64,000 nucleotides of DNA from Terebella lapidaria (GCA_949152475.1 OX424569.1:34083950-34147949); one strand, 5' to 3'. Positions 1-11,821 are shown, counted from the stretch's first letter. Notes: generated from the sequence alone by a model not told the origin. Numbers and translations: made by a program.

Positions 1-335
1 TATTTGTGAATAGTGTGATGGAAGGACTATTTCGTACGCGGGAGCGTCAAATGCGTCTCCTGCTCGGCTCACAACTAGCAGACTACTACGTCGATCAGGA
101 GCCGTGTGATTTGGTCGCGGAGGACCTTATCGAGTTCCCGGATGTCTCGTACAGTCTCGCGATGAAGGGAGAGAATGAGCTTTTGAGCGAGATTGACGCG
201 GCACTTGGACGACTTCTCGGCGGGACGATGTTGATGGAGCGGTTGGAGCAGAAGTGGCTGAGAGGAACCTGTCGGCGACACGGGACTCTGCCCACACTTC
301 AAGACACGACAACATACCAGGGTGATCATTCATAA
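1..335 (+). CDS. Partial exon: C-terminal half of an ionotropic glutamate receptor-like ligand-binding domain (LBD1)
   Basis: The frame is open from the window edge and reads as the end of lobe S2 of a kainate-type LBD. It has the helix and strand that normally precede the conserved ligand-contact glutamate, then PCDL, a helix around SEIDAALGRLL, and KWLRGTC. The two cysteines match the conserved LBD disulfide. In GluK receptors the strand reads LLMEST; here it reads LLLGSQ, so the glutamate that holds the ligand amino group is replaced. A stop comes about 17 codons after the last Cys, so no M4 membrane helix follows in this exon. Possible donors at 271 and 322 would both leave phase 1, which does not fit the phase-0 acceptor at 1323. 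A joined two-LBD protein would therefore need an unseen small exon; otherwise this is the end of a separate tandem gene. The family call is fairly firm; the gene structure is not. Confidence 0.6.
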   Translation, partial: FVNSVMEGLFRTRERQMRLLLGSQLADYYVDQEPCDLVAEDLIEFPDVSYSLAMKGENELLSEIDAALGRLLGGTMLMERLEQKWLRGTCRRHGTLPTLQDTTTYQGDHS

Positions 336-570
336 TAGATGTAAACTGGTTTTGGTCTGAGCATAGATTAGCATACTCGGAAAGATCCGTTATGATCTCA
401 CGTGTAACTATGAACAACAATTGTTCGATGGAACTATTCAAGTTTATTTTTTATTACGAATTAATGTTTCTGCTGTCAATCTGAGTCTGTGTTTGCATTT
501 AATTGAATCGGCCTTCAGAGCGGCGAGTTACGGGAAAGAGGCGAGTCGTTATCACTTCTCTCATGGTGAG

Positions 571-1000
571 TGTTCAGACACGATCCAGAATAAACCAAGA
601 GACGATCCAGACACACCCCAGATGTGCACCAGACACTACTATCCAGACACGATCCAGACACGATCCAGACACATCCCAGACAAGATCCAGTCCCAATCCA
701 GCAAAGTTTGGGCCCAGACATGACCAAGACACTATCTAGACACGACCCAGGCACGCCCCAGACATAACCCAGACACGCCCCAGACATAACCCAGACACGC
801 CCCCCAGACATAACCCAGACACGCCCCAGACATAACACAGACACGATCCAGACATAACCCAGACACGCCCCAGACACGATCCAAACAGGATCAGGACACG
901 ATCTAGACAAGATCCTGACACGTTTTAGACACGATCCAGACACGATCCAAACAGGATCTAGACACGATCCTGACACGTTTTAGACACGACCATGACCCGA
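571..1000. repeat. 11-bp minisatellite
   Basis: Degenerate tandem repeat of about 11 bp, alternating forms close to CCAGACACGAT and CCAGACATAAC, with a block of CCAGACACGCC forms at 745-870. It lies between the LBD1 exon and the first LBD2 exon. Long open frames on the minus strand here arise from the repeat and are not taken as genes. Confidence 0.85.
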
Positions 1001-1322
1001 TCCAGTACATGTAGACACAACCATGAAGAACATTTCTAGAAAAGACCACTGTAAAGAACTGCAAAAAATACTAAGACATTGGCAAATAGTGGAAAATGTA
1101 TAAAATAAAAGTAAAGTATACCAATTTTACTTCCTAGATGTAAAGATGAAACATTTTGCGCAACTTGAAATTTAGTCAGCAATTCATTACCATCATGGTC
1201 TTTCATCCGACCGCATAACGTCGACATTGTTCGTATCTCAAATGTTTGTGGACGCCATCTAAAATCATAACGTATGTTCTCCGAGCTAATTGTTAGAGCC
1301 TGATATCGATCTTCCACCCCAG

Positions 1323-1505
1323 ATGGAGCCTTTTTTGATGCGATCTACAAAACGAGGGGTGGATTTCGAGGGATATATCGCTGATCTGATTCACCAGATG
1401 GCGCGGGTGGTGCCATTTGAGTATGAGTGGAAGATAAAGAGACGGTTTGGACGTCAACGAAACGACGGGTCCTGGACAGGCGTAATCGGGGGTCTCATAG
1501 CAGAG
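1323..1505 (+). CDS. Exon: first part of lobe S1 of an iGluR-like ligand-binding domain (LBD2)
   Basis: The exon follows a pyrimidine-rich acceptor (CTTCCACCCCAG) and is phase 0 at both ends. It encodes 61 residues beginning MEPFLMRS, with FEGYIADLIHQ, then RNDGSW.GVIGGLI. This is the standard S1 signature (EPF.M, FEGY..DL, G.W.GM..ELI) of kainate/AMPA receptors. The exon ends just after the GLI motif, at the same place as the conserved kainate-receptor exon boundary before the (K/E)AD..v.P segment. The donor is GTTCGT, weaker than consensus. The beta strand that normally precedes EPF (L.V.T.LE) is not visible, so at least one more upstream exon is expected, perhaps within 336-1322. Confidence 0.75.
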
Positions 1506-1780
1506 GTTCGTCACACTCCTTCCAACAGCAGAATATAACAGTCATTAGTGACCGAACCAGTCTGACTGTATCCACTTGATAACTTTTTCCCACCGCATAA
1601 TTAGATCCAATATATGTAAAAAAAAACCGCGGTAGGTAAATGTTTTACTGTCATGAGGCACATGTATGTAAAAGACTAGAAGCAATCATTAATCCCACAT
1701 AAAGGTGGTAGCATGCTTTCCATAGATGTGGTTGACTGTTCTAAACCAAGCTTTCTGACGAATCTTTCTGTTTTCTGCAG

Positions 1781-3334
1781 GAAGCCGACTTCGCTGCCGG
1801 ACCGTTCATTGTTGATGAGAGACAGAAATCTTTCATATCGTTCTCCAAACCATTCCTGGAGTCGACCCTGTCCTTGCTGGTGACCTCCCCAGCTCCGGAC
1901 AGAGGTCTGTCGGTACAGCTGGTCGAGGATCTACTCAACCAGACAGCCTACGACTTCGGGGTCGTCCACAACAGCCCCATCGCCAAGCGCCTCAAGAGGT
2001 CGCGACTGCCACTCTACAGGAAACTCTGGAAGAAACTGAAAGTGAAAGACAACGAAAATCGAATTGAAACCCTAGCTGAAGGAATACAGAGAGTGCGTAG
2101 TGGAAATTTCGCCTTGATTTTGGAATCGACGGACGCGACGCTGCTATCGTCACAGATTCCGTGCGATTTACTGTCGATATCACAGTATCTAAGCGTCATG
2201 AATTACGCGTTCGCGACTAAACGAAGTAGTCCACTGGTCGAGCAGCTAAACCGAGCGCTGGTACAGCTCCAGCAAGATGGTGTGCTCCAAGCTTTGTTTC
2301 ACAAATGGTGGAACTCTGACGCGTGTGTGAACTATGTAAAAGAAACATTTCCAGCTACTGAACCAACCACAGTGAGTACTCCTATTGCAACAACCACTGA
2401 CGAGCCGGAGGTGATCCCTGCTCCCATCTTGCCCAACTTCGCTGATGTTGACCTAGATGCTCTTCTGGGTCTCGCGACAAACCCGCCGTCGCTGCCGGTA
2501 GATGTCGTCTATGAAGACCTGGAAGTGGACAGAGAGAACTTTGACATAGACAGGATATTTCTGACGTCTCCGGTCAGCGCTTTCACACCACAGCGTTCTC
2601 TGACCAATGACGTGTCACCGATAGGCGGCAGCACGGAGCCTGTGGTGCCTTCTCCAGAAGGTGTTTACTCTTTTCCTGTTGACTGGGAAAGTGGCTTATC
2701 AAACAGTTCCGATATACCTATCTATGAAAAACCCAAAGATGAGTCTCTGAGTTCTGAAAGTCAGAACGTCACGGAATCATCAGAGGATTTACAGTTTGGC
2801 GGCTCTCCAGTTACCAGTTCAACAACAACTGAATCAACAACGACAGCTACAACTATACCAGTGATGGACACGTCCACAAGGAAACGTAAACGGACAAGAA
2901 AACCTGGAAGACGAAAGAACAAGAAAAACAGACGAACGACCACATTTCCACCCACGTCACCATTGTTGACAGAGGAAGATAAATCACGTGACTGGTCACA
3001 TGACTTTAACCGGGATTACAATTGGTTCCTCGCTACTGAACGACCGAGAATGCAAGAATATGAAATTGTCGTTCACAGTAACGACTCAGATACCGAAAGA
3101 CAACCATTCACGACTTATATTCATCGTAATAAAAACAAAGACTTGTCATATACAGTGCACAATGATTTAGTAAAAACTACACAGTCGACACGCACGGCAA
3201 CACACATTGATTCTGGAGTATCACCGCAGGCTGGCGCTACCAGCAAAGCTGTACTGTTCGTTCTTGTTGTACATTTGTTGATCTTTGGCTGGCCCAGTAG
3301 TATCTCAGACTGCAAGGAAAACTGTAACCACTAG
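1781..3334 (+). CDS. Last exon: pore-less kainate-receptor-like LBD2 with Thr/Ser-rich stalk and C-terminal hydrophobic segment
   Basis: After a strong acceptor (TTTCTGTTTTCTGCAG) the frame continues in phase from the exon at 1323; together they give 578 residues. Residues 62-95 finish S1 (EADFAAGPF....ERQK, then FSKPF). The next residues, TSPAPDRG, lead straight into S2 (AYDFGVVHNS, LAEGIQRV, LILEST, PCDL, HKWWNSDAC). The roughly 130-residue M1-pore-M3 block that every channel-forming iGluR has at this point is absent from the genomic DNA, and no intron is available to hold it. Cys189 and Cys243 match the LBD disulfide and Glu176 matches the ligand-binding glutamate. M4 is also missing. Instead there is a stalk of about 300 residues, rich in Thr/Ser/Pro, with a Lys/Arg cluster near residues 428-447. 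A hydrophobic run at about 551-566 is followed by a short polar tail. It is probably a surface-anchored or GPI-type extracellular LBD protein, not a channel. Confidence 0.75.
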   Translation, partial: EADFAAGPFIVDERQKSFISFSKPFLESTLSLLVTSPAPDRGLSVQLVEDLLNQTAYDFGVVHNSPIAKRLKRSRLPLYRKLWKKLKVKDNENRIETLAEGIQRVRSGNFALILESTDATLLSSQIPCDLLSISQYLSVMNYAFATKRSSPLVEQLNRALVQLQQDGVLQALFHKWWNSDACVNYVKETFPATEPTTVSTPIATTTDEPEVIPAPILPNFADVDLDALLGLATNPPSLPVDVVYEDLEVDRENFDIDRIFLTSPVSAFTPQRSLTNDVSPIGGSTEPVVPSPEGVYSFPVDWESGLSNSSDIPIYEKPKDESLSSESQNVTESSEDLQFGGSPVTSSTTTESTTTATTIPVMDTSTRKRKRTRKPGRRKNKKNRRTTTFPPTSPLLTEEDKSRDWSHDFNRDYNWFLATERPRMQEYEIVVHSNDSDTERQPFTTYIHRNKNKDLSYTVHNDLVKTTQSTRTATHIDSGVSPQAGATSKAVLFVLVVHLLIFGWPSSISDCKENCNH

Positions 3335-3939
3335 TTTAAGTTACAATCTTTTAGTTATGGCCCTAGTGTATGATTATATAATATAAGTATTCAGTGACTA
3401 CTATTTTCATACAGTAATATAAAGCAATTATTGCCACCATAATAATTTCGCCAAGCTGAATTGCGCACTCGGTGTCGGCAAGTATATCACATCACGTAAT
3501 ATACACAATTAAATATTGGATCAATATATCTGATCCTATGTGACTGCACGCTAGCACAGGTATATATGTTCTCACAGTTTCTTTTCTGTTTCAGGAGAGT
3601 TTTAAGTAATCATGGCATTGTGATTTATCAAAGTTTTGAGCAACATTATGCTCTGAACACTTGTGATAAGTAAAATATTTCTTAGTTTTTCACGTCATAT
3701 GTATATATCATTTGCACATCGGACGAGAAGACTCATTATTTTCCTGTAGGAGGAAGAAAGTTGTACAATTGTACATTTGTGTTTGATGGACCATACAAAA
3801 TAAAATGTACATACTATGGAATAAATAATATACATGTTTCATTACGAATGTATTGTATTCACTTAGATATAAGTACAATCTTAAGCATTCTATACTCAGA
3901 GATTCACACCGGACTAAGATCAATGGCCCTGGCAAGTGT
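3335..3939. other. Probable 3' UTR and intergenic DNA
   Basis: AT-rich sequence without a convincing open frame. An AATAAA at 3799-3804 is the first plausible polyadenylation signal after the receptor-like gene, but transcript data would be needed to assign it. Confidence 0.4.
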
Positions 3940-4405
3940 ATTGAGGCATCACCATACGTTATGATAGGCCCTAGCACCTCACCATACATTATGATAGGTC
4001 TTATCACTTCCCTGTACGCTATGATAGGTCTTATCACGTCACCATACGCTATGATAGGTCTTATCACGTCACCATATGCTATGATAAATCTTGAAACATC
4101 GCAATATCTATTATAGGTCTTGACACTTCACCATTATGATAAATTTCGACACCTTACAATACGTTATGATAGGTCTTATCACCTCATCATACGGCATGAT
4201 AGGGTTTGTCACCTCAAAATACGTTTTGATAGGTCTTGACATCTCATCATACGTTATGACAGGTCTTGACACACCCTACGTCATGGCAGGTCTTGGCACC
4301 TCCCCATACGTTATGACAGGTCTTTGACACCTGATCATACGTTGTATGATAGGTCTTGACACTTTACCCTACGTTGTGATAAATTTCGACTTACACAATA
4401 CGTTA
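3940..4405. repeat. 30-bp minisatellite
   Basis: About 15 units close to CACCATACGYTATGATAGGT plus a 10-bp TCTTATCACG-like segment. The centre (4010-4110) is the most regular and the edges are degenerate. The 30-bp period gives spurious repeats of ten amino acids in open frames on both strands. Confidence 0.9.
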
Positions 4406-7224
4406 TGATGACTGATATTTAGCTGATATGGGCGAGTATAGACCAGTATGTGCAGCTCTGCCTGGAAAATCCCCACTGTCATTAATCAGACGTATAACAG
4501 AAAAGCACATGGTTATTCTGGTACATACGTATACTATACATGACTGAGCACCACAACGAAGTTTTACTTCATATATGATACATGATACTTTCACTTTCCA
4601 CACAGCAGCAAATATTCTCTATGAAATATTGTTGATCGTTGACCAAACTTCACAAACTGTGTTGGCTTAGACTAAGGGTATATGGATATATCATAAATGA
4701 AATTTGTATATACTTAATTACACAACAGATAATTACTTCTGGAGCCAAGGATACGTTGATATTTGGAATCAAATACATAGATAATACCATGGCTTGATTG
4801 TTGACTAAACTCTTATTTGATAACATGTATGAAAAACGTCAATGAACATTGCGTGTACAACACAAAACTTGCAGATTATAAAATTTGAAATGTATATAAA
4901 ATGAGATGGAATGCATTCCATTGCTTCTTACAAATCTTTATTTCTTTATGTAACACATATGTGTTGCATTCCTGTATTTTATGCATAACTGGTTTTCTTC
5001 CAGTTTTATGCAATATATACTAAAATATAAATGTTGCGGAAAGAAGAGAAATTTCCCTTGCGACTCATTACCCGTATATCATCCCGTTTACAAATATCAA
5101 CTACAATGTGACAAAAGATTGCAATTGACTTCAACAAGATTATGTTAAGACCCAAAGACGCAGCCTTCTATTTATTGTATTCCACTTCCGACAGGTTCGA
5201 AACTTTTTTCGTTGGAAAGTAGATAGTTACACGAGTAGCCTATTTTTATGTAGCTAGTGCACGAAATTTGGCAAGTTTTGTCCAAGGATTGTTCGTAGAA
5301 ATTTGTAGTAAATGATTTTAGTATCATCTTCAGAATTATATCCTCCGCGGCTCGTTTTCTAGCAATTTATGTATAGATACATTTTCTTCAAGAAGCAATG
5401 GGAGTGTACAAAAAGAAAGCACAAACTAGCATGTTCTGTAAAGCAGGGAATCCTTCTGTGTTTCTGATGAAAGGCAAACAAAAACATTTACACGTAAGCA
5501 GACTGGCTTTGTGTCCAAGTTCCAGTCAGGTTTTAGGGAGACCACCTCCAACTGTTGTATATCAATTCCCCCTCACGTTATATCTACATACAAAGTGATT
5601 CACTCGAGATATCTTTATGTGGATGTGATTGTACATCTTCTTACAACGGACGGGAATGTCTTGCTTCTCTGTCTCTCTGGTACTTTTTCCGGGCACATGC
5701 ATGAACATTTCCGCCGTTTTGAAACAGTGTAGAGGCCAATCCAGCCGTCTGGAGTGATAATTCAAAGTTGAAACTGAAATCAGCTTAAACTTTAGCATTT
5801 GTGTTTGTCATGGAAACTTGACATATATTTCGAATATGTCGGAAATATATAACATATGCACAATTCGATGACAATTACTGAAAAAAAACATGATTACTCG
5901 TACATGAAAACACTAGATAGAGAATGCTTGGCTTGCCGACATTGCCTGTTGCCAGGGTATCCAGACAAATACCTATGACGTCATGAGAAAACCTCGTGTG
6001 TAGAACTCGCAAGCAACACAGTCCGCTTTGTGGAATGATTGGATGAGGGCGAGGTCGATTGATATTTTACTAGTGGTAATTTACAAACCATACTTTAGAC
6101 AAATTTCTGTGTCAATTGTCATTAAATATAGATGAATTCAGTCAATTCTTAAATTGATTTCGACGTTAACGAGCAGACCTCATTACGTCTCAAATCTAAT
6201 ACTTTTAAGACTTACGAATTTGATGTGTGATCAAAATTACAAATTTACCTGTGTATACCTTTATACGTGTCATAATATCTGACACAGAAAAGAATACATT
6301 GAAGGTTGGCACGTGAATGTGACCAGCTCTGGAATGAAGACCACGCGCTGTAGACAAAACATTCAAACATTAATTGTAAAGAAACCCAGATGTTTCTTAG
6401 TTATATAAACCATGCAGTAATGTGTAGGGAAAGTTAATTTAAATCGGCATGCTTACATATAGATTGTTTTTTAAAATATAAATTATTTTTTTAAATATAC
6501 ATATATTTTTAAAGATTCCTCAATATAGAATTTTTTCAGTACAATGCAATTGAATAAAGCCCAGCATAATATTTGTCGTTTAAAGTTATATCATTCAATT
6601 GGTAATGTATGCAGCCATTGGAGGCAATCAGTTTACCCACAACAGCCACACAACACACACAGTTCCTATTCATCCACAAATCCACACATTTGAATCTTGA
6701 AAATGTTAACATATATAGAAATTGTTTGTTCAAGTTCCTAAATGTGTCCAAAGCGTATTAAAATTTCCCGATTTTCCCGACATTGTTAGGTCGGAGCCCT
6801 TAGTACTGTTTTCGTGTCTATTCGCAATAGCAGAATATTTATATCTTAAAATTTGAAAAAAAAGTTGTAATCTACTGTTTGATTCCCAGGTGAAGTATGG
6901 CAGGTTATAGAACGATGCCATTTGGCATCGCAGAAATATCTTAAAAAAACGGTGTAAAAAAATCAGAGTATAAGAATATTTTATTGAAATAAACATGTAT
7001 GTGACTTCCAACTCAAAAACGCTCCTCATATTATATTTCTTATCACGAAATCCCCAAATTTGCTTGAATTCCCGTGATCCCATTTGGGACCAACATTTAA
7101 CATTGAGGTATTGCCCAACTTGTCCAGTTTTTGAAATAGAAATAGTTTTAAAAACGAGACAATCAGAGATTGCAGACCCTCGCCCTTCAGATTTAGTCAC
7201 TAATATTAAAGCTGATAACCTTTG
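4406..7224. other. Gene-poor AT-rich DNA
   Basis: I see only short open frames with no recognisable domain, no tRNA-like B box and no clear repeat array. Promoters or distal exons cannot be excluded. Confidence 0.5.
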
Positions 7225-8565
7225 AATTTACAACGTGAGCGATTATCGGGGATCTTGGTCATACGACATTTGGTCATATATCAAATGGTCAGGAATTGGC
7301 CATAGAAAAATATACAAAAATCATGGGAGGATTTATCATTAATAAAAGTAGAGTTCCTGCGATTTCTCTATTTTGACCATATTCTCGGCCACGGCCTGAA
7401 TCCTTGACACCGACCTTTCAAAAGTTGCAGGCTCACTCAGATTTATACTGCGCAAAATATTCTAAGGAATATCTTCAGTGGTTTCTGAATTATTACTAAT
7501 TGAATTATTACGAATCGGTAATTTCAGCTAATGACCTTTACATTCTCGACCTTGGGTGATAATGGGGAATTTTGATCTTACGACCATTGGTTATATAGCA
7601 AATGATGGAGAATTGACAACAGAAAAATAGAAAATTATTAGGAAAAATTGATCATGAATATAAACGAAGTAATTGCAATTTTTCGATTTTGACCTCTTCT
7701 GTGGCCTTGACCTTGTCGTTCATTATTGAGCTGTCAAATTTCACCACAATGTTTCTATTATCAAAGCACATCTCATGAACGAAAACGGTTTAAACAGATA
7801 ATTGGCTTCATAATATGGTCTCGAATCTCCGAACACTCACAAGTGTAAAAATCGTGACCACCAACTTTTCGAGCTCGGGCGATAATTGAGAATTTTGGTT
7901 TTAAGACCATCGGTTGCATGCTATACGATCGGGAATTGGCCAAAAAAAAATACAAAAATAGTTTGAAAATTTAATATTGATTAGAACCGGAGTTATAGTC
8001 AATTATGTGATTTTCTTTTTTCCGTTGCCATGGCAACCGGTTTTATCCGATTTTGACAAAATTCGAACGGGACCGAGTCACTACCATAGTTCTCTAGCCC
8101 TATAAATTTCAGAACGAAATTTGAGTTATGAGCGCAGACATTTTCACTGAAAGGTCGCTGGCAAAAAATAACGAAAATCGTGACCCCTAATTTTTCGACA
8201 TCGGGCGAGAATGAAGAGTTTTCGTCGTACGACCACCAATCGTACCCCATACGATCGGGAATTGCCCAAAGAAAAATACTAAAATAGTTGGACAAATTAA
8301 TATCAAGTAGAACCGCGGTAAGAGCCAATTATGTGATTTTCACTTTTTCCGTTGTCATGGCAACTGTTTTTATCCGATTTTGACAAAATTTGAGGAGGAC
8401 TGAGTCACTGACATACCGCTTCATTCCTATAAATTTCACATCGATCGGACCTTTCATTTCCGAGTTATGCGCGCGGACAGACAGACAAACAGACAGACAG
8501 ACGGGGAGACAGACCCAAATGCAATACCCTCGCTCCCCCGCACGGGGGCGAGGGTAATAAATATG
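7225..8565 (+). repeat. Dispersed repeat made of about four diverged ~320-bp units with a GACA tract and terminal hairpin
   Basis: A similar block starts near 7235, 7540, 7860 and 8190. Each has a GGGCGATAATTGAGAATTTT-like segment, then a phrase near TACGACCAT.GGT, then GATCGGGAATTGGCC, then an A-rich stretch and ATTTTGACC. The last unit is followed by a GACAGACA tract (8475-8513). A hairpin comes next (CCCTCGCTCCCCC / GGGGGCGAGGG, 8528-8553), then TAATAA. This layout matches non-autonomous repeats common in marine invertebrate genomes, but I cannot assign the family. No coding capacity is seen. Confidence 0.6.
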
Positions 8566-11500
8566 GTTTTATCCCAAATGGAAACATGTAACATTACAAA
8601 CTGATCGGGCCACCCTAAACAAAGTTATATGGCCGAAACTTGACCCGAAAGCATTTGAGGTTTGTGGTGAACTTGACTAAACGCTTTAATTTCGTTCTTA
8701 TTTTTTTTTATGAACATTTCAATATATTTTTTAACGTTAGTTGAACCCCCCCCCCCCCCCCCCCCCGAAACAAAAATGGCAGTTTTGTTCCACATCGAAG
8801 TTAGAGGTTACGATTTGGCACAAGTTATTCTGTCATATAGACGAATGGATTTATGGTTACAATGTACACACTGCAAACCAGAATAATGATTAAATATACA
8901 CACACTATAAAAGTTAATTTGATTTACAATGGAACAGTCAAACATATAAAAATGCAGTTGCTACTTAGGCCATGTCATGCGCAAACCCTACGTGTGCAAA
9001 TAGAAAAGTCGTCATAAATACCGACTATACGTATTTCCATGGACTATGCATTTAAGTGCTGTTGCGATCAGACGTGAGTAGACTTTGAGCCCTGTGCGTG
9101 ATTGGAAAGATATTGGTCCCAGTCGGTGATAGGTACGGGATTAAGATTGCTGTAAATTCATAACGAACTTCACAAATGGACTGTCAGTCGTTACCCTGCC
9201 CTTCTCAACCCACTCGAAACACCGACCACCAAATCTAACCTAAATATGGAGATAACTTTTCAGTTCTCCACATTATCTACCCTCATTCATCCGTTGTCAC
9301 AAGAAAATATTCATTTCTGAAATGGACATACATATGTTTCTAGTGTTGTAGTATTTGTCGAGTTTTTAGTGTTGTAGTTGCGTTTTGACAGACCGAGTAT
9401 TTGTCGATTTCTAGTGTTGTATTTGAGTATTTCCAGGATTAATTTCAATAAATATATTTCGTATATCACGATTGAATGCTACACATGAATATGGCTGCCC
9501 CGTATATGTACACCAGTAATTACCGTCTGGCAGACAGCAATTAGCTGTGTGTTATACATGTGAAGGCTAGCCATTTATAATTTTGACATCGCCACATGAA
9601 AAATATCACGTGTTGAGGTAATGATGTTTGTGTGTAAAAATTAGGTCAATAATGAGCAAATATGGACTGTTCATCCTGATATTACGCCCTGATATATAAC
9701 TCAGCAATGTTTGAGTACTCAGAACTACGCTTCAGACAGATATGAGATCACACTTAGATACTTGAACTGGCAGAAACAACTTCAGTTCGCACGTAAAATA
9801 CCATCATAGAAAATCAAGAGCAAATATCATGCTTTTCAAATTATTGTATGTGGCTTGTACTTCCACAAAACATGATATCATAAGTGCACAAACTGACTGA
9901 ATAGTTGACGACATTAGACTGATGTGATGCGTGTAATAATCATTAGCACCAATGTCATAAAACTCTCCAAAACCCCGGGCCATTAAAACCAACACATAAA
10001 GTCCAGCTAATATTCTGAGCGAGTTTGACCCTTGATGTATATTATCATTGATATGCGATAACAGGTTATTGCCTCGTCCATGTCAAGTGTTAGTCAAATG
10101 TTACATAATAAACCTACAAGAATAACCACACGTCGAAATAATGTTTGATGGCAAACTCCTAGATTCAGAAGAAATCATATAGAACCAATATCTTTGATAG
10201 ATCTATCTCCTGATTGTCTGCGGAGGCTGAACGTCAAATGGGTCTGAAATAGATATTAACAAAAATACATTTCATACAGAAATATGTTTTTGTATATTGT
10301 TGTCTACCTTATAATTAAAAAAAAAAATAGCAGGTATTTAACACCATATATATGGTGAGACAAGAAAGATAACGTGTCAAGCTTTCTAAAGCAAAAAATG
10401 TGTAATTCAACAAGTTTACTGATTAATTGACGAAGGTCAACTTTAAAAAGGAAAGGAGAGCACAATAGGAGAGGATACATTATTTTTGATTTCCCTGTAC
10501 ACACACACGTAGTCACCGGTAACTACGTCAATGATATGATTTATGACTTCATGCTTATAATATACACAAGCATGATCGAAATCCTAAAGCTCTGGTGACG
10601 TTAGATGATTCACGAGCATTTGACACAATTATTACTGCGCGTGGAGTGGCCTGTTTACGTTTGGGATGGGACTATTTTCTACGCGGAGTCACCCACAGGA
10701 AGTAAGGAGGACTCGTAAAGTTGTCCAAAGTATTCACGGTTCAGCGGTTGTGTCTTTCAAACAGTTATATCTGGTTAATGCTCGCACAAAACCCTCCAAA
10801 GTTACGACTGTTTGAATACTGAACGACCCTCGAGGCGGTGCAGATCATAATGCATACCTTTCCCAATGATCGAGCAGTACAAAGTACAATAAGTTACGAC
10901 CGTACAAGGATACTCGAGACAGTGAATAGTCCACCAAAGTGTATTGTATTGAGCATGATTTAGGAGACGTCAATGTCAGCAAGAAACACGATTTAGTCAT
11001 CGAGATATTATTTCATGCAATTGCGTTAGAAAACCATAAAGGTAGACTATGAATTTGGTACTGTAATTCGTTTTGTTGAATAGAAATATTAGGGCGGTGA
11101 TATCAAAGTCAAAGGCATTTATTGCAAGATCAACCACTATACAGGTGCATTAAAGCAGACAGGCAAACAGGCAATGTTGTTTCATACTTATTTTAAATTT
11201 CTACATTCAACACCAGATGTTAACTGTCCGATTGGCGTTCCACCCATATCAAAGATACTGCATTTCATTATTAATTTCTTATCTAGTCTTGATAAGGCTG
11301 ACCACTAGAGCCGGTCGTGTTCCGTACGGATATCTACTTGCAACACCTGGTGTGGTCAAAAATAAGCGTAAATCATCCTGATAATAACAAGATTTTCTTG
11401 TTCATTTTGCCAGGAGTTGAGGGGAATCAGAGGAGTGGGGCGAGGGGGGATAGATCCATAGGACCCATAGGATGGGGGGGGGGAGGGGTAGGGGTAGGCA

Positions 11501-11596
11501 AGGGTTACGATTATAGGTCTTAGTTCAACAGATCATAATGTCAGGGACCCTCGGCTTTAAGGGTGTGATTTACCGTCGGTTCTCGGTCTATTTGTT
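8566..11596. other. Gene-poor DNA with a homopolymer C tract
   Basis: A run of 21 C residues lies at 8746-8766. The rest is AT-rich sequence with short open frames only and no domain that I recognise. Confidence 0.5.
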
Positions 11597-11634
11597 TATT
11601 ACGGTGCCCCAGATAGGACATGGTGAAAAAAACC

Positions 11635-11757
11635 TACTTCGTTCGCACGAAGTACTACTTCGTTTGCACAAAGTACTAAGTCGTTTGCACGAAGTGAAGT
11701 CGTTTTCACGAAGTACTAAGTCGTTTTCACGAAGTACTATGTCGTTTGCACGAAGTT
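11635..11757 (-). repeat. 21-bp repeat array, left arm
   Basis: Five to six units of the 21-mer, in the orientation TACTAAGTCGTTTGCACGAA. They are the reverse complement of the units at 11822-11975 and 12310-12735, so this DNA could fold with either block. Confidence 0.85.
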
Positions 11758-11821
11758 GTGGCCTTGTTTCATATTATTACAATGTTCGAATACTATGTAT
11801 CGATATTTGAATTGCTTGTTA

